Source: Clostridia bacterium (GTDB lineage: Bacteria; Bacillota; Clostridia; Oscillospirales; Acutalibacteraceae). Taken from it: a DNA stretch of 19,460 bases. The stretch is from positions 1 to 19,460 of the forward strand of contig JAFVAZ010000067.1 in the NCBI GenBank assembly GCA_017480265.1, given 5' to 3'. Position 1 is the first letter of the stretch; every line of letters begins with the position of its first letter. Below are positions 1 to 8,500 of this stretch, in pieces. A program made the translations under genes and the position numbers. Below the pieces are notes generated by a model, which did no database searches, had not been told where the DNA came from, and saw only the letters and a list, made by a program, of their open reading frames with translations.

Positions 1-90
1 ATAGAAACAACTGGAAACATCTACACTCATATTACTAAATCCAGAAAAGAAATTCTCGCTAAAGATTTAGAACATACTTTTTCTATTTAG
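1..90 (+). CDS. Tyrosine recombinase / phage-type integrase, C-terminal fragment (5' end outside window)
   Basis: The frame starting at base 1 is open to a TAG at 88-90 and gives 29 residues. It contains TTGNIYTHIT, which resembles the end of tyrosine recombinases (Xer and phage integrases), where the nucleophilic tyrosine sits in a Y-T-H context. The candidate nucleophile is the TAC codon at 22-24. A lysine/glutamate-rich helical tail follows, as is usual in integrases. The upstream catalytic residues (R, K, H-x-x-R) lie outside the window, so the call rests on this short motif and on context. The gene points toward, and ends about 100 bases from, the 3' end of a tRNA gene, which is the classical position for the integrase of a tRNA-integrated element. 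Confidence 0.68.
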   Translation: METTGNIYTHITKSRKEILAKDLEHTFSI

Positions 91-167
91 AGTAAAAAAT
101 GAGCCTTTGAAAATTCGTAGAAAAAATAAAAAACGATAAAGAATTAAGAATTACTTAAACACTGTCA

Positions 168-189
168 AGCCAGCAACCATGCGGCTTTT
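168..189 (+). terminator. Weak candidate terminator after the integrase fragment
   Basis: AGCC (168-171) and GCA (173-175) can pair with TGC (180-182) and GGCT (183-186) around an ACCA loop with one bulged base. Four T (186-189) close and follow the stem. The stem is short and the T tract poor. It lies between the integrase stop and the tRNA 3' end, so it could equally be part of an attachment site arm. Confidence 0.28.
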
Positions 190-194
190 GAGGA

Positions 195-271
195 TGGTCG
201 AGGTGACAGGGCTCGAACCTGCGGCATCTTGGTCCCAAACCAAGCACTCTACCAAACTGAGCTACACCTCG
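195..271 (-). tRNA. tRNA-Pro (anticodon UGG)
   Basis: On the minus strand the sequence folds as a complete cloverleaf. The acceptor stem is CGAGGTG (271-265) with CACCTCG (205-199). The D arm is GCTC/GAGT. The anticodon stem CTTGG/CCAAG encloses the loop TTTGGGA, which gives anticodon TGG. The T arm contains GGTTCGAGCC. The discriminator base is A (198), and CCA is encoded at 197-195. UGG reads proline codons. The 3' end faces the integrase fragment, so it is a plausible integration target. A consensus promoter lies directly upstream at 301-329. Confidence 0.96.
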
Positions 272-300
272 AATTAAAATAATTTTTTAAAACTTTTTTG

Positions 301-329
301 ATTATACTATAATTTATTGTAATTGTCAA
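301..329 (-). promoter_or_regulatory. Consensus sigma-A promoter of tRNA-Pro
   Basis: Read on the minus strand, TTGACA (329-324) is followed after exactly 17 bases by TATAAT (306-301). Both hexamers match the consensus perfectly. Transcription would start about 25 bases before the mature tRNA 5' end at 271. Confidence 0.85.
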
Positions 330-431
330 CTGATGTTGTACCAAGAACAATGTTAAAAAATATTTAGACGAAATAAATTGCAGACCGAATTATTACTATC
401 TATTCGCTTTTAGCATTGCTAAACGTGCTAT

Positions 432-460
432 TTGATAAGAACCTGTAAAAATGATATAAT
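432..460 (+). promoter_or_regulatory. Sigma-A promoter of prfA
   Basis: TTGATA (432-437) and TATAAT (455-460) are separated by 17 bases, and TG at 452-453 makes an extended -10. The promoter lies about 50 bases before the prfA start. A 6-bp inverted repeat TTTAGC-att-GCTAAA (409-423) sits just upstream of the -35 and could be an operator, but nothing identifies a regulator. Confidence 0.75.
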
Positions 461-510
461 AAAAGTTATGTGATAAAAATTTAAAATAATGAAGCGAGAG
501 AAGGGAAAAT

Positions 511-1605
511 TTGTTTGAGAAGTTAGAGGTTTTTAAGAAAAGATACGATGAATTAAATAGACAATTGTACGATCCACAAATAGTAAATGATCAAGAAAAA
601 TATACCGCGATAATGAAAGAGCAGAAGAATTTATTGCCGATAGTAGAAAAATACGAATCATATATAAAGTGCAAAAATAATTTAGAAGAAGCAAGAGAAA
701 TTTTGAATGAAGGCGGAGTAGATAAAGATTTCCGCGATATGCTGGAAAACGAGGTGAATGAATCTAGAGAAAGATTGGAAGAATTATCCTCAGAATTAAA
801 AATCTTGCTCTTGCCCAAAGACCCGAACGATGATAGAAACGTAATAATAGAGATAAGGGGCGGTGCAGGAGGAGAAGAAGCGGCGTTATTTTCGGGCGTG
901 CTCTATAGGATGTACAGCATGTATGCAGAAGCTAAAGGGTTTAAGGTAGAGCTGCTAAATGCCAGCGAAACGGAGCTTGGTGGATATAAGGAAATTAGCT
1001 TTATGATAAAGGGAGACGGTGCGTACTCTAGGTTCAAGTATGAAAGCGGCGTGCATAGAGTCCAAAGAGTCCCCGAAACCGAAGCACAAGGCAGGATCCA
1101 TACCTCTACAGTGACGGTGGCCGTTCTGCCGGAAGCCGAAGATGTTGAAGTGGATATTAACCCGTCAGATTTGCAGATAGATACCTTTAGGGCTAGCGGC
1201 GCAGGAGGGCAGCACGTAAATAAGACAGAATCAGCGATCCGTATAACGCACTTGCCTACCGGGCTGGTAGTGGAATGTCAAGATGAGAGGAGCCAATACA
1301 AAAATAAAGATAAGGCAATGAAAGCTTTAAAATCTAAGTTGCTAGAAGCCAAAATGCGTGAGCAAAGCGATGCCGTAGCACAAGAGAGAAAAATGCAAGT
1401 AGGATCCGGCGATAGATCTGAAAGAATCCGGACTTATAACTATCCGCAAGGCAGGATGACTGACCATCGCATCGGGCTTACTTTATATAGGCTAGAAGAT
1501 ATCTTAAATGGCAACATAGATGAAGTGATAGATGCGCTTATCACCGCAGATAGAACGGCCAAACTGCAGGCATCTATAGAAAAAGGCAACTATGATGGAA
1601 ACTAA
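511..1605 (+). CDS. prfA: Peptide chain release factor 1 (RF1)
   Basis: RF1 recognises UAA and UAG in the ribosomal A site and triggers hydrolysis of peptidyl-tRNA. The 364-residue length is normal for the family. The codon-recognition tripeptide is PET (188-190, in RVPETEAQGRIHT), the form seen in many Firmicutes in place of the enterobacterial PAT; RF2 would have SPF. The catalytic GGQ is at 232-234 in ASGAGGQHVNKTESA. The N-terminal helical domain and the GGAGGEEAALF segment (117-127) are also typical. The start is TTG at 511, with AGAGAAGGG about five bases upstream and the family-typical N-terminus MFEKLE. The stop overlaps the start of the Sua5 gene by 14 bases, which suggests translational coupling. 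Gln234 is the expected substrate of PrmC, encoded at 15041-15940. Confidence 0.98.
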   Translation: MFEKLEVFKKRYDELNRQLYDPQIVNDQEKYTAIMKEQKNLLPIVEKYESYIKCKNNLEEAREILNEGGVDKDFRDMLENEVNESRERLEELSSELKILLLPKDPNDDRNVIIEIRGGAGGEEAALFSGVLYRMYSMYAEAKGFKVELLNASETELGGYKEISFMIKGDGAYSRFKYESGVHRVQRVPETEAQGRIHTSTVTVAVLPEAEDVEVDINPSDLQIDTFRASGAGGQHVNKTESAIRITHLPTGLVVECQDERSQYKNKDKAMKALKSKLLEAKMREQSDAVAQERKMQVGSGDRSERIRTYNYPQGRMTDHRIGLTLYRLEDILNGNIDEVIDALITADRTAKLQASIEKGNYDGN

Positions 1606-2608
1606 GCTTTTGCATCAAGGAGAAGAAAAATTAGCAGCAGAGATCTTAGCAGCCGGAGGTCTAGTAGCTTTGCCTACAGAGACAGTTTATGGCTTAGGTG
1701 CAGATGGTTTGAACGAAGAGGCTATAAAAAAGATCTTTATAGCAAAGGGTAGACCCGCAGATAATCCGTTGATATTGCATATTGCAGAACCGCAAGATAT
1801 ACTGGATTTGGTTTTAACTTTACCGCCAAAAGCGAGTACATTGATAGATGAATTTTGGCCGGGCCCTTTGACTGTAATTTTGCCAAAAACTAAGACTGTC
1901 CCTTCTGCTGTTTCTGCAGATTTGCCAAATGTAGCGGTGAGGTGCCCTGCAAACGAATCAATAAGACTCGTTATAAAATATCTAAAAAGGCCTATAGCTG
2001 CACCCTCTGCCAATATTTCAGGCAAGCCGAGTCCCACAAAGGTTTCACATGTTTTACAAGATTTAAATGGAAAAATAGACGCTATATTGGATGGCGGCGA
2101 TTGTGAGCTTGGGCTGGAGTCTACGGTTGTTTCTTTTGTTAGCAAGGCTCCCTGCATACTAAGGCCCGGGTCGATCACTAAAGAGCAAATGGAAGATTTG
2201 GTAGGAGATATTGCAGTGGATCCTGCTGTACTTGGCAGAATAAAGCAAGGGCAGAAAGCTTTATCCCCCGGGATGAAATATACACACTATGCGCCCAGAG
2301 CGAAAGTAGTTGTCGTCAAAGCGGATAAAGAAACTTACATCGACTTTGTGAATAAAAATTCCAGCGAAAATATTTTGAGCTTGTGCTTTGAGGAAGATAA
2401 AGCAAGGATAAACGGAAAAAGTATATCTTATGGGAAAGAAAAGGATACCACAAGTCAGGCGAATTTATTTTTTGATGCTTTGAGGAAGATAGATAATTTG
2501 CCAGAGATAGAGTTGGTCTATGCTAGATGCCCATATATGCAAGGAGTAGGGTTGGCTGTATACAATAGGCTGATCCGAGCAGCAGGCTTTGAGGTAATAG
2601 AACTTTAA
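1592..2608 (+). CDS. ywlC: Threonylcarbamoyl-AMP synthase, Sua5/YwlC type
   Basis: The enzyme makes L-threonylcarbamoyl-AMP from threonine, bicarbonate and ATP, the first step of t6A formation at position 37 of ANN-decoding tRNAs. The N-terminal YrdC/TsaC domain (about residues 10-205) shows LPTETVYGLGADG, KGRPADNPLILHI, FWPGPLTVILP, SANISGKPSPT, GLESTVV and ILRPGSIT. The linker SPGMKYTHYAPRA (from about 225) leads into a C-terminal Sua5 domain, so this is the long form (338 residues) rather than the short TsaC. The start ATG-ATG at 1592/1595 lies inside the end of prfA; the second ATG is equally possible. The prfA-sua5 pairing is common in Firmicutes. The substrate motifs look intact. Confidence 0.95.
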   Translation: MMETKLLHQGEEKLAAEILAAGGLVALPTETVYGLGADGLNEEAIKKIFIAKGRPADNPLILHIAEPQDILDLVLTLPPKASTLIDEFWPGPLTVILPKTKTVPSAVSADLPNVAVRCPANESIRLVIKYLKRPIAAPSANISGKPSPTKVSHVLQDLNGKIDAILDGGDCELGLESTVVSFVSKAPCILRPGSITKEQMEDLVGDIAVDPAVLGRIKQGQKALSPGMKYTHYAPRAKVVVVKADKETYIDFVNKNSSENILSLCFEEDKARINGKSISYGKEKDTTSQANLFFDALRKIDNLPEIELVYARCPYMQGVGLAVYNRLIRAAGFEVIEL

Positions 2609-2661
2609 AACTATTCTTAGATAAATCACCACAATAGACGCAGAACTGCATGGAGGAATAT

Positions 2662-3237
2662 ATGGAGAAAATGGCTAAAATGAAAACACTGTTTATATAT
2701 TTATCGATTTTATTATTTGCTTTGGCGCTTGTATGGTGCGGATACATTTTTTTATTATATAGAGCATACCCGACCGATTATAAGGAATATGTGGAAGCTT
2801 CTAGCAGTAAATACAATGTGCGGCCAGAGCTGGTTTTTGCTGTGATAAAGGTCGAGAGTAAATTTAACGAAAAAGCGCAATCTCATTCTGGCGCGCTTGG
2901 TTTGATGCAAATAATGCCGGAGACTTTCTCTTGGTTGCAGAGCCATATAGCAGATGAAACTTTGGATGAAGAGAAATTGAAGGACCCCAGAATAAACATA
3001 GAGTACGGGACGTACTTTTTATCTTATATCCAAAAAAAGTACAAAGATGAAAAAGTTCAGCTCTGCGCCTATAACGCTGGTATAGGTACTGTAGAAAAAT
3101 GGCTGAAAAATAAGGAGTATTCGGACGATGGCAAGGTATTAAAGAAGATACCTTTTAAGGAAACGGAAAATTATGTAGCAGAGGTATCAAAGGCAAAAGA
3201 AAAATATAGGAATTTATATTACAAAGGAAACAATTGA
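2662..3237 (+). CDS. Membrane-anchored lytic transglycosylase, SLT family
   Basis: This enzyme is expected to cleave the MurNAc-GlcNAc bond of peptidoglycan on the outer face of the membrane. I place the start at ATG 2662 because GGAGG (2652-2656) lies five bases before it; an upstream in-frame ATG at 2650 would contain that SD site. The product has 191 residues. One hydrophobic segment (about residues 9-34) acts as signal anchor. An SLT domain follows: VIKVESKF carries the catalytic glutamate (Glu65), and GALGLMQIMPET and AYNAGIGTVEKW are the other hallmarks. The organisation resembles the short anchored Slt proteins of clostridia. It starts 53 bases after the sua5 stop with no obvious terminator between. 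The exact physiological role (growth, division or secretion) cannot be read from the sequence. Confidence 0.93.
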   Translation: MEKMAKMKTLFIYLSILLFALALVWCGYIFLLYRAYPTDYKEYVEASSSKYNVRPELVFAVIKVESKFNEKAQSHSGALGLMQIMPETFSWLQSHIADETLDEEKLKDPRINIEYGTYFLSYIQKKYKDEKVQLCAYNAGIGTVEKWLKNKEYSDDGKVLKKIPFKETENYVAEVSKAKEKYRNLYYKGNN

Positions 3238-3294
3238 TTTTATGGTTTATTTTGTTTATTATAAAATTAACGTAATGAAAGGTAGGCGTGGAAT

Positions 3295-4704
3295 ATGTTG
3301 AATAAAGAAAAAGATGGAGATTTTGAAAGCTTAAAGGAAAAGCTATTGGCTGAGAAAAATAATAGATGCTTAAAGCTCGATAAAAAGCAAATCAATTTGT
3401 CAAATAAATTTTCCGAAGGATACAAGGAATTTTTGAACAAAGCAAAAACAGAACGCGAAGCCGTAAAGGAAGCAATAAACTTAGCCAAAAAGGCAGGCTT
3501 CCAGGAGTTTGTCGTAGGGCATAGATATAAAGCAGGAGAGAAAGTATATTATAACAACAGAAATAAAGCGGTAATATTTGCAGTGATAGGGAAAAAAGGC
3601 ACACAGGACGGTACAAAATTAGCTATAGCACACATCGATTCCCCTAGGTTAGACCTAAAACCCAATCCACTCTACGAGTCAAATAATATCGCTATGTTTA
3701 AGACACACTATTACGGCGGGATCAAAAAATACCAGTGGACAGCGATCCCGTTGGCACTGCACGGCGTATTTGCAACAAAGTCCGGCAAAGTTTTGGAAGT
3801 TAACATAGGAGAAAAAGAGACAGAGCCTTGCTTCTGCGTGACAGATCTCCTTCCACATCTATCAAAAGAACAGATGGCAAAGCCAATGCAAAAAAGCATA
3901 TTGGGGGAGAACTTGAATGTTTTAGTCGGAAGCAGACCGTTTAAAAGTGACAAAGGGTCAAATCTGGTAAAGTTGAATATAATGAAGCTTTTGAATGAAA
4001 AATACGGGATAGTGGAGGAAGATTTTTTATCGGCGGACTTAGAGCTCGTCCCGGCATTTAAAGCTCAGGATGTAGGATTTGATAGAAGCATGGTAGGTGC
4101 GTATGGCCATGATGATAGAGTTTGCGCTTACCCTGCCTTGATGTCGATTTTGGATTATGATAAAGTTCCAGATAAGACTATTATAACTGTTTTAACAGAT
4201 AAAGAGGAGATAGGGAGCGATGGGAATACCGGGATGAACTCTGCATTTTTGAGATACTTTATAGCAGATTTGGCAGACGTTGATTCGGTTAATTATAGGC
4301 ATGTATTGACGAAATCGCAGTGCCTTTCGGCAGATGTAAATGCTGCGTTTGACCCAACGTATGCTTCTGTTTATGACGAAAACAACAGCTGCTTTATAAA
4401 TAACGGTGTAGTGATAACAAAATATACCGGCAGCGGAGGTAAGTACGGTACCTCCGAAGCTTCGGCTGAATTTATGGCTCAGATAAGGCGAATCTTAGAT
4501 GATAAAAAAGTGCTTTGGCAAAGTGGAGAATTAGGCAAAGTAGACGCTGGAGGCGGCGGAACTATTGCAAAATATGTGGCAAATTTGAATGTGGATGTGG
4601 TTGATCTCGGGGTCCCGGTTTTATCGATGCATGCACCATTTGAGGTTATATCAAAAATCGATTTATTTATGGCGTACAGAGCAATATTGGCGTTTTTTTC
4701 TTGA
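3295..4704 (+). CDS. M18 family aminopeptidase (aminopeptidase I / ApeA-like)
   Basis: This is a cytoplasmic dinuclear zinc exopeptidase that removes N-terminal residues from peptides. The 469 residues cover a full M18 protein. Probable metal ligands and catalytic residues are visible in order: His113 in IAHIDSPRLDLKPNP, Asp273 in GHDDRVCAYP, the Glu304-Glu305 pair in TDKEEIGSDG, Asp347 in CLSADVNAAFDP and His446 in VLSMHAPFE. The glycine-rich segment KVDAGGGGTIAKY (about 415-427) is also typical. The start is ATG at 3295 with a GAAAGGTAGG stretch upstream. No signal peptide is present. Substrate preference (acidic or broad) cannot be decided by eye. Neighbours give no pathway clue beyond general housekeeping. 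Confidence 0.93.
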   Translation: MLNKEKDGDFESLKEKLLAEKNNRCLKLDKKQINLSNKFSEGYKEFLNKAKTEREAVKEAINLAKKAGFQEFVVGHRYKAGEKVYYNNRNKAVIFAVIGKKGTQDGTKLAIAHIDSPRLDLKPNPLYESNNIAMFKTHYYGGIKKYQWTAIPLALHGVFATKSGKVLEVNIGEKETEPCFCVTDLLPHLSKEQMAKPMQKSILGENLNVLVGSRPFKSDKGSNLVKLNIMKLLNEKYGIVEEDFLSADLELVPAFKAQDVGFDRSMVGAYGHDDRVCAYPALMSILDYDKVPDKTIITVLTDKEEIGSDGNTGMNSAFLRYFIADLADVDSVNYRHVLTKSQCLSADVNAAFDPTYASVYDENNSCFINNGVVITKYTGSGGKYGTSEASAEFMAQIRRILDDKKVLWQSGELGKVDAGGGGTIAKYVANLNVDVVDLGVPVLSMHAPFEVISKIDLFMAYRAILAFFS

Positions 4705-4779
4705 ATTTACAATGATTTAAATTGGGATATTATTGAAAGTTTAATTTCATATAATCAGAGAGGATATAAAATAGAAGCA

Positions 4780-5343
4780 ATGAATATACCTAATCAACTA
4801 ACCATCTTGAGAATACTCTTAGTACCGATATTCATATATTTTTTGCTAAGTGATTATATAGAAAATAATCTACTCTACGCTTTGATTGTTTTTATCTTAG
4901 CTTCAGTTACGGATTTTTTTGATGGAAAAATAGCCAGAAAAGCCGGCTTAATAACAGATTTTGGCAAGTTCCTGGATCCATTAGCAGATAAGATTCTGGT
5001 TTTATCTGCTTTTGTTTGCTTTGTGGAGCTGGGTCTAATAGGCGCGATCCCTGTGATTATAATGTTAACCAGAGAATTTTTGGTCACGTCAATTAGATTA
5101 TCGGCTTCTAGTAGTGGCAAAGTAGTTTCTGCAAATATTCTGGGGAAGATAAAAACGTTTACTCAAATGATTTCAATTTGCTTGATTTTGTTCTTTAAGC
5201 ATTTAAGTAAATTTATAGATCAAGTAGACTATGGTTTTTGCGAAGTTACATTTAATTTACTCATTATTGCAAGCGTTATTTTTTCGACCATATCGGGATA
5301 TACCTATATTAAAGAAAATTTAAGATACATAAAGCTAAAGTAA
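4780..5343 (+). CDS. pgsA: CDP-diacylglycerol--glycerol-3-phosphate 3-phosphatidyltransferase
   Basis: PgsA transfers the phosphatidyl group from CDP-diacylglycerol to glycerol-3-phosphate, the committed step of phosphatidylglycerol and cardiolipin synthesis, in the membrane. The CDP-alcohol phosphotransferase signature D-x2-DG-x2-AR-x8-G-x3-D-x3-D is complete: Asp45, Asp48-Gly49, Ala52-Arg53, Gly62, Asp66 and Asp70. The 187 residues contain several hydrophobic helices, as expected. The N-terminus MNIPNQLTILR is the usual one for PgsA and fixes the ATG at 4780. The SD-like GAGAGGA (4758-4764) is 15 bases upstream, unusually far, and a TATAAT at 4750-4755 has no good -35 partner. The gene is 75 bases downstream of the aminopeptidase stop. 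Confidence 0.96.
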   Translation: MNIPNQLTILRILLVPIFIYFLLSDYIENNLLYALIVFILASVTDFFDGKIARKAGLITDFGKFLDPLADKILVLSAFVCFVELGLIGAIPVIIMLTREFLVTSIRLSASSSGKVVSANILGKIKTFTQMISICLILFFKHLSKFIDQVDYGFCEVTFNLLIIASVIFSTISGYTYIKENLRYIKLK

Positions 5344-5486
5344 ATATGTGCGGCTTTCATATGCATCTTGCAAGTAAAAAATAAATGACTCTATGACGTT
5401 AAGGATAACTGGTCAGAAATTAAATCTTCAAAATTTAAATTACTCTTTGTTTTTTAATTTTCCTGAGTTTTATTGAGGTTTGCAGA

Positions 5487-5515
5487 TTTACAAAATATCA
5501 AAAAAGTAGTAAATT
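5487..5515 (+). promoter_or_regulatory. Candidate promoter of nifJ
   Basis: TTTACA (5487-5492) and TAAATT (5510-5515) are 17 bases apart in the 215-base gap between pgsA and nifJ. The -10 match is moderate. The rest of the gap (5344-5486) is A+T rich with no open frame of interest, and I saw no Rex-type operator. A short inverted repeat ATATG...CATAT follows the pgsA stop and lacks a T tract. Confidence 0.4.
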
Positions 5516-5561
5516 TAATATGTAAGGTTTAAAGTTATCTTGTGAAGAGGAGATATTTTTG

Positions 5562-8500
5562 ATGAAAAGAAAAGCGAAAACAATGGATGGAAATACAGCA
5601 GCTGCTCACGTTTCTTATGCATTTACCGAAGTCGCTGCGATTTATCCTATTACGCCGTCCTCCGTCATGGCAGACGAAACAGATAAATACTCTGTCTCCG
5701 GCAGAAAGAACTTATTTGGTAAGGAAGTGGAAGTAACCGAAATGCAGTCCGAAGCAGGCGTGGCAGGAGCTGTGCATGGTTCTCTAGCTGCAGGTGCCCT
5801 TACTACTACATATACAGCATCACAAGGGCTACTGCTGATGATCCCAAATATGTACAAAATGGCAGGTGAACTCTTGCCTAGCGTTATACATGTATCGGCG
5901 AGAAGCATAGCTGGCCATGCTTTATCAATCTTCGGGGATCATTCAGATATTTATGCCTGCAGACAAACAGGCTACGCTATGCTATGTTCAAATAGCCCTC
6001 AAGAAGTGATGGACTTGGGGGCGGTAGCTCACTTAGCAGCTATCAAAGGGCGTGTACCGTTTTTGCATTTTTTTGATGGCTTTAGGACATCTCATGAAAT
6101 ACAAAAAATCGAAATGTGGGACTATGAAGATTTGAAGGAGCTTCTAGATTTTGAAGCGGTTGATCGATTCCGCCGGCGAGCTCTTAATCCTGAACACCCG
6201 GTTTTGAGGGGAACTGCTCAAAACGACGATATCTTCTTTCAAGCCAAAGAAGCATGCAATAAATACTATGAGGCTATCCCTAAAATTGTTGTTGATTACA
6301 TGAATAAGATCAATAGTAAAATAGGCACTGATTATAAGCCATTCAACTACTACGGCGCAAAAGACGCAGATAGAGTCATCATCGCTATGGGATCTGTTTG
6401 CGAAGCAATAGAGGAAGTAGTTGATTATTTAAATGCTAAAGGCGAAAAAGTTGGTTTGGTCAAAGTTAGACTATATAGACCTTTTGTTGCTAAATACTTG
6501 GCGGATATTCTGCCAAAGAGCGTTAAGTCGATATCTGTTTTAGATAGGACAAAAGAACCCGGTTCCATAGGAGAACCTCTATTTCTTGACGTTTTGGCTG
6601 CTTTATCAGAAGCTGAAATAAGCAATGTTAAAATTTACGGCGGCAGGTATGGATTAAGCTCAAAGGATACTTCTCCAGGAGATATTATTGCCGTATATAA
6701 AAATATGTTATCTTCTCACCCTAAAAAAAGATTTACAATAGGCATCACAGATGACGTTACGCATTTATCTTTGGAAGTTACCCAGAGCCCAGACACAACG
6801 CCCAAAGACACTACTTCTTGCAAATTTTGGGGCCTTGGTGCTGACGGAACGGTAGGCGCTAATAAAAATTCCATCAAAATCATTGGGGACCATACTGATA
6901 TGTATGCTCAAGGGTACTTTGCGTATGATTCTAAAAAATCCGGCGGTCTCACGGTTTCGCATCTAAGATTTGGCAAACATCCAATAAAATCAACTTACTA
7001 TATCACCAAAGCCGACTTTGTAGCTTGTCATAATCCTTCTTATGTAACTAAATATGATATGGTTGAAGATTTAAAAGAGGGTGGGAGCTTCCTTTTGAAC
7101 TGTCCTTGGACAGCAGAAGAGCTCGAAGAACGCCTCCCAAATAAAATGAAAAAATACATCGCGGAAAATAATATCAAACTCTACGTCATAGATGGGATAA
7201 AGATCGGCAAAGAAATTGGACTAGGCGGAAGGATTAACACTATCCTGCAAGCAGCATTTTTCAAAATTGCCAACATTATTCCCTCAGATGATGCCATACG
7301 GTATATGAAAGATGCCGCTACTAAATCTTATAGCAAAAAAGGCGAAAAAATTGTCGCTATGAACCACGCCGCCATCGAAAGAGGCATGACAGAGCTCAAA
7401 GAAATCCATATTCCAGATGCTTGGAAAAATTTAAAGGAGATCGATCATTCTGATGCTGATAGCTGTAGTAACTGCGATGATGTAGGGCGTTATGTAAATA
7501 ATATAATGAAGCCTATAAATGAATATAAGGGAAACAAACTACCGGTTTCTGCATTTTTAAAATACGCTGACGGGACGACTCCCCTAGGCTCTTCTGCATT
7601 TGAAAAGCGTGGCGTAGCTGTAGATGTACCGGAGTGGCTACCAAAAAACTGCATAGAGTGCAATTTTTGCTCTTTGGTTTGCCCTCATGCGGTTATCAGA
7701 GCTATAGCTTTGAAGGATGAGGAACTGGATAAAGCTCCGGAAGGCATGAAATATAAAGAATTGATCGGGGTGGATGGCAAGAAATTTTCCGTTGTAATTT
7801 CTACTCTGGATTGTACAGGATGCGAAGCCTGCGTAAATGTTTGTCCCGGCAAAAATGGCGAAAAAGCCCTCTGCATGAGACCGATAGATACACAAAAACA
7901 TCAGCAAAAAATATTTGATTATTCTGTGAAATTGCCGGAAAAATGCGATGTAATTAAAAAATTTAAAGAAACCACTGTGAAGGGCAGTCAATTTAAACAG
8001 CCATTGCTTGAATTTTCTGGAGCCTGTGCAGGCTGCGGAGAAACTCCATATGCCAAATTGGCCACACAATTATTTGGCGACAGGATGTACATAGCTAATG
8101 CTACGGGATGCTCATCTATATGGGGCGGTTCAGCACCTGCCACACCTTACACCGTAAATAAAGAAGGCAAGGGGCCCGCTTGGCAAAATTCGCTTTTTGA
8201 AGATAATGCAGAGTTTGGTTTTGGGATGGCTCTGGCTCAAGACGCAATCCGCGGGCGGCTAAAAAATTACGTTGAAGAAATTGAAAAAAGCACTACCGAT
8301 GAAGATTTGGAACTAGCTTGCCATCAGTATCTCGTTAGCTTCAATGAAAGTAAAAGAAACGCTAAAGCTGCAGAAAATTTAATCGAAAGATTGGAAAATC
8401 TTCAAATAGCTCAAAATGCACTATATTCCCTGGCAGAGAAAATTTTGCGTGATAAAGATTATCTTGCTAAAAAATCCGTATGGATCTTTGGCGGGGACGG

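Noticed and set aside
400..425. Inverted repeat TTTAGC-att-GCTAAA as a terminator
   Set aside because: No T tract follows and no gene ends nearby; at best it is an operator half-site before the prfA promoter.
1687..2178. 163-residue minus-strand open frame within sua5
   Set aside because: It mirrors the conserved YrdC-domain codons and has no recognisable start signal or family motif.
5344..5558. Rex-type redox operator or riboswitch before nifJ
   Set aside because: I found no TTGTGAA-n-TTCACAA-like palindrome and no conserved riboswitch core in the 215-base gap.
7638..8069. 143-residue open frame on the minus strand within nifJ
   Set aside because: It lies opposite the conserved ferredoxin and TPP-binding domains of PFOR, has no good SD or promoter, and its composition is that of an antisense shadow.
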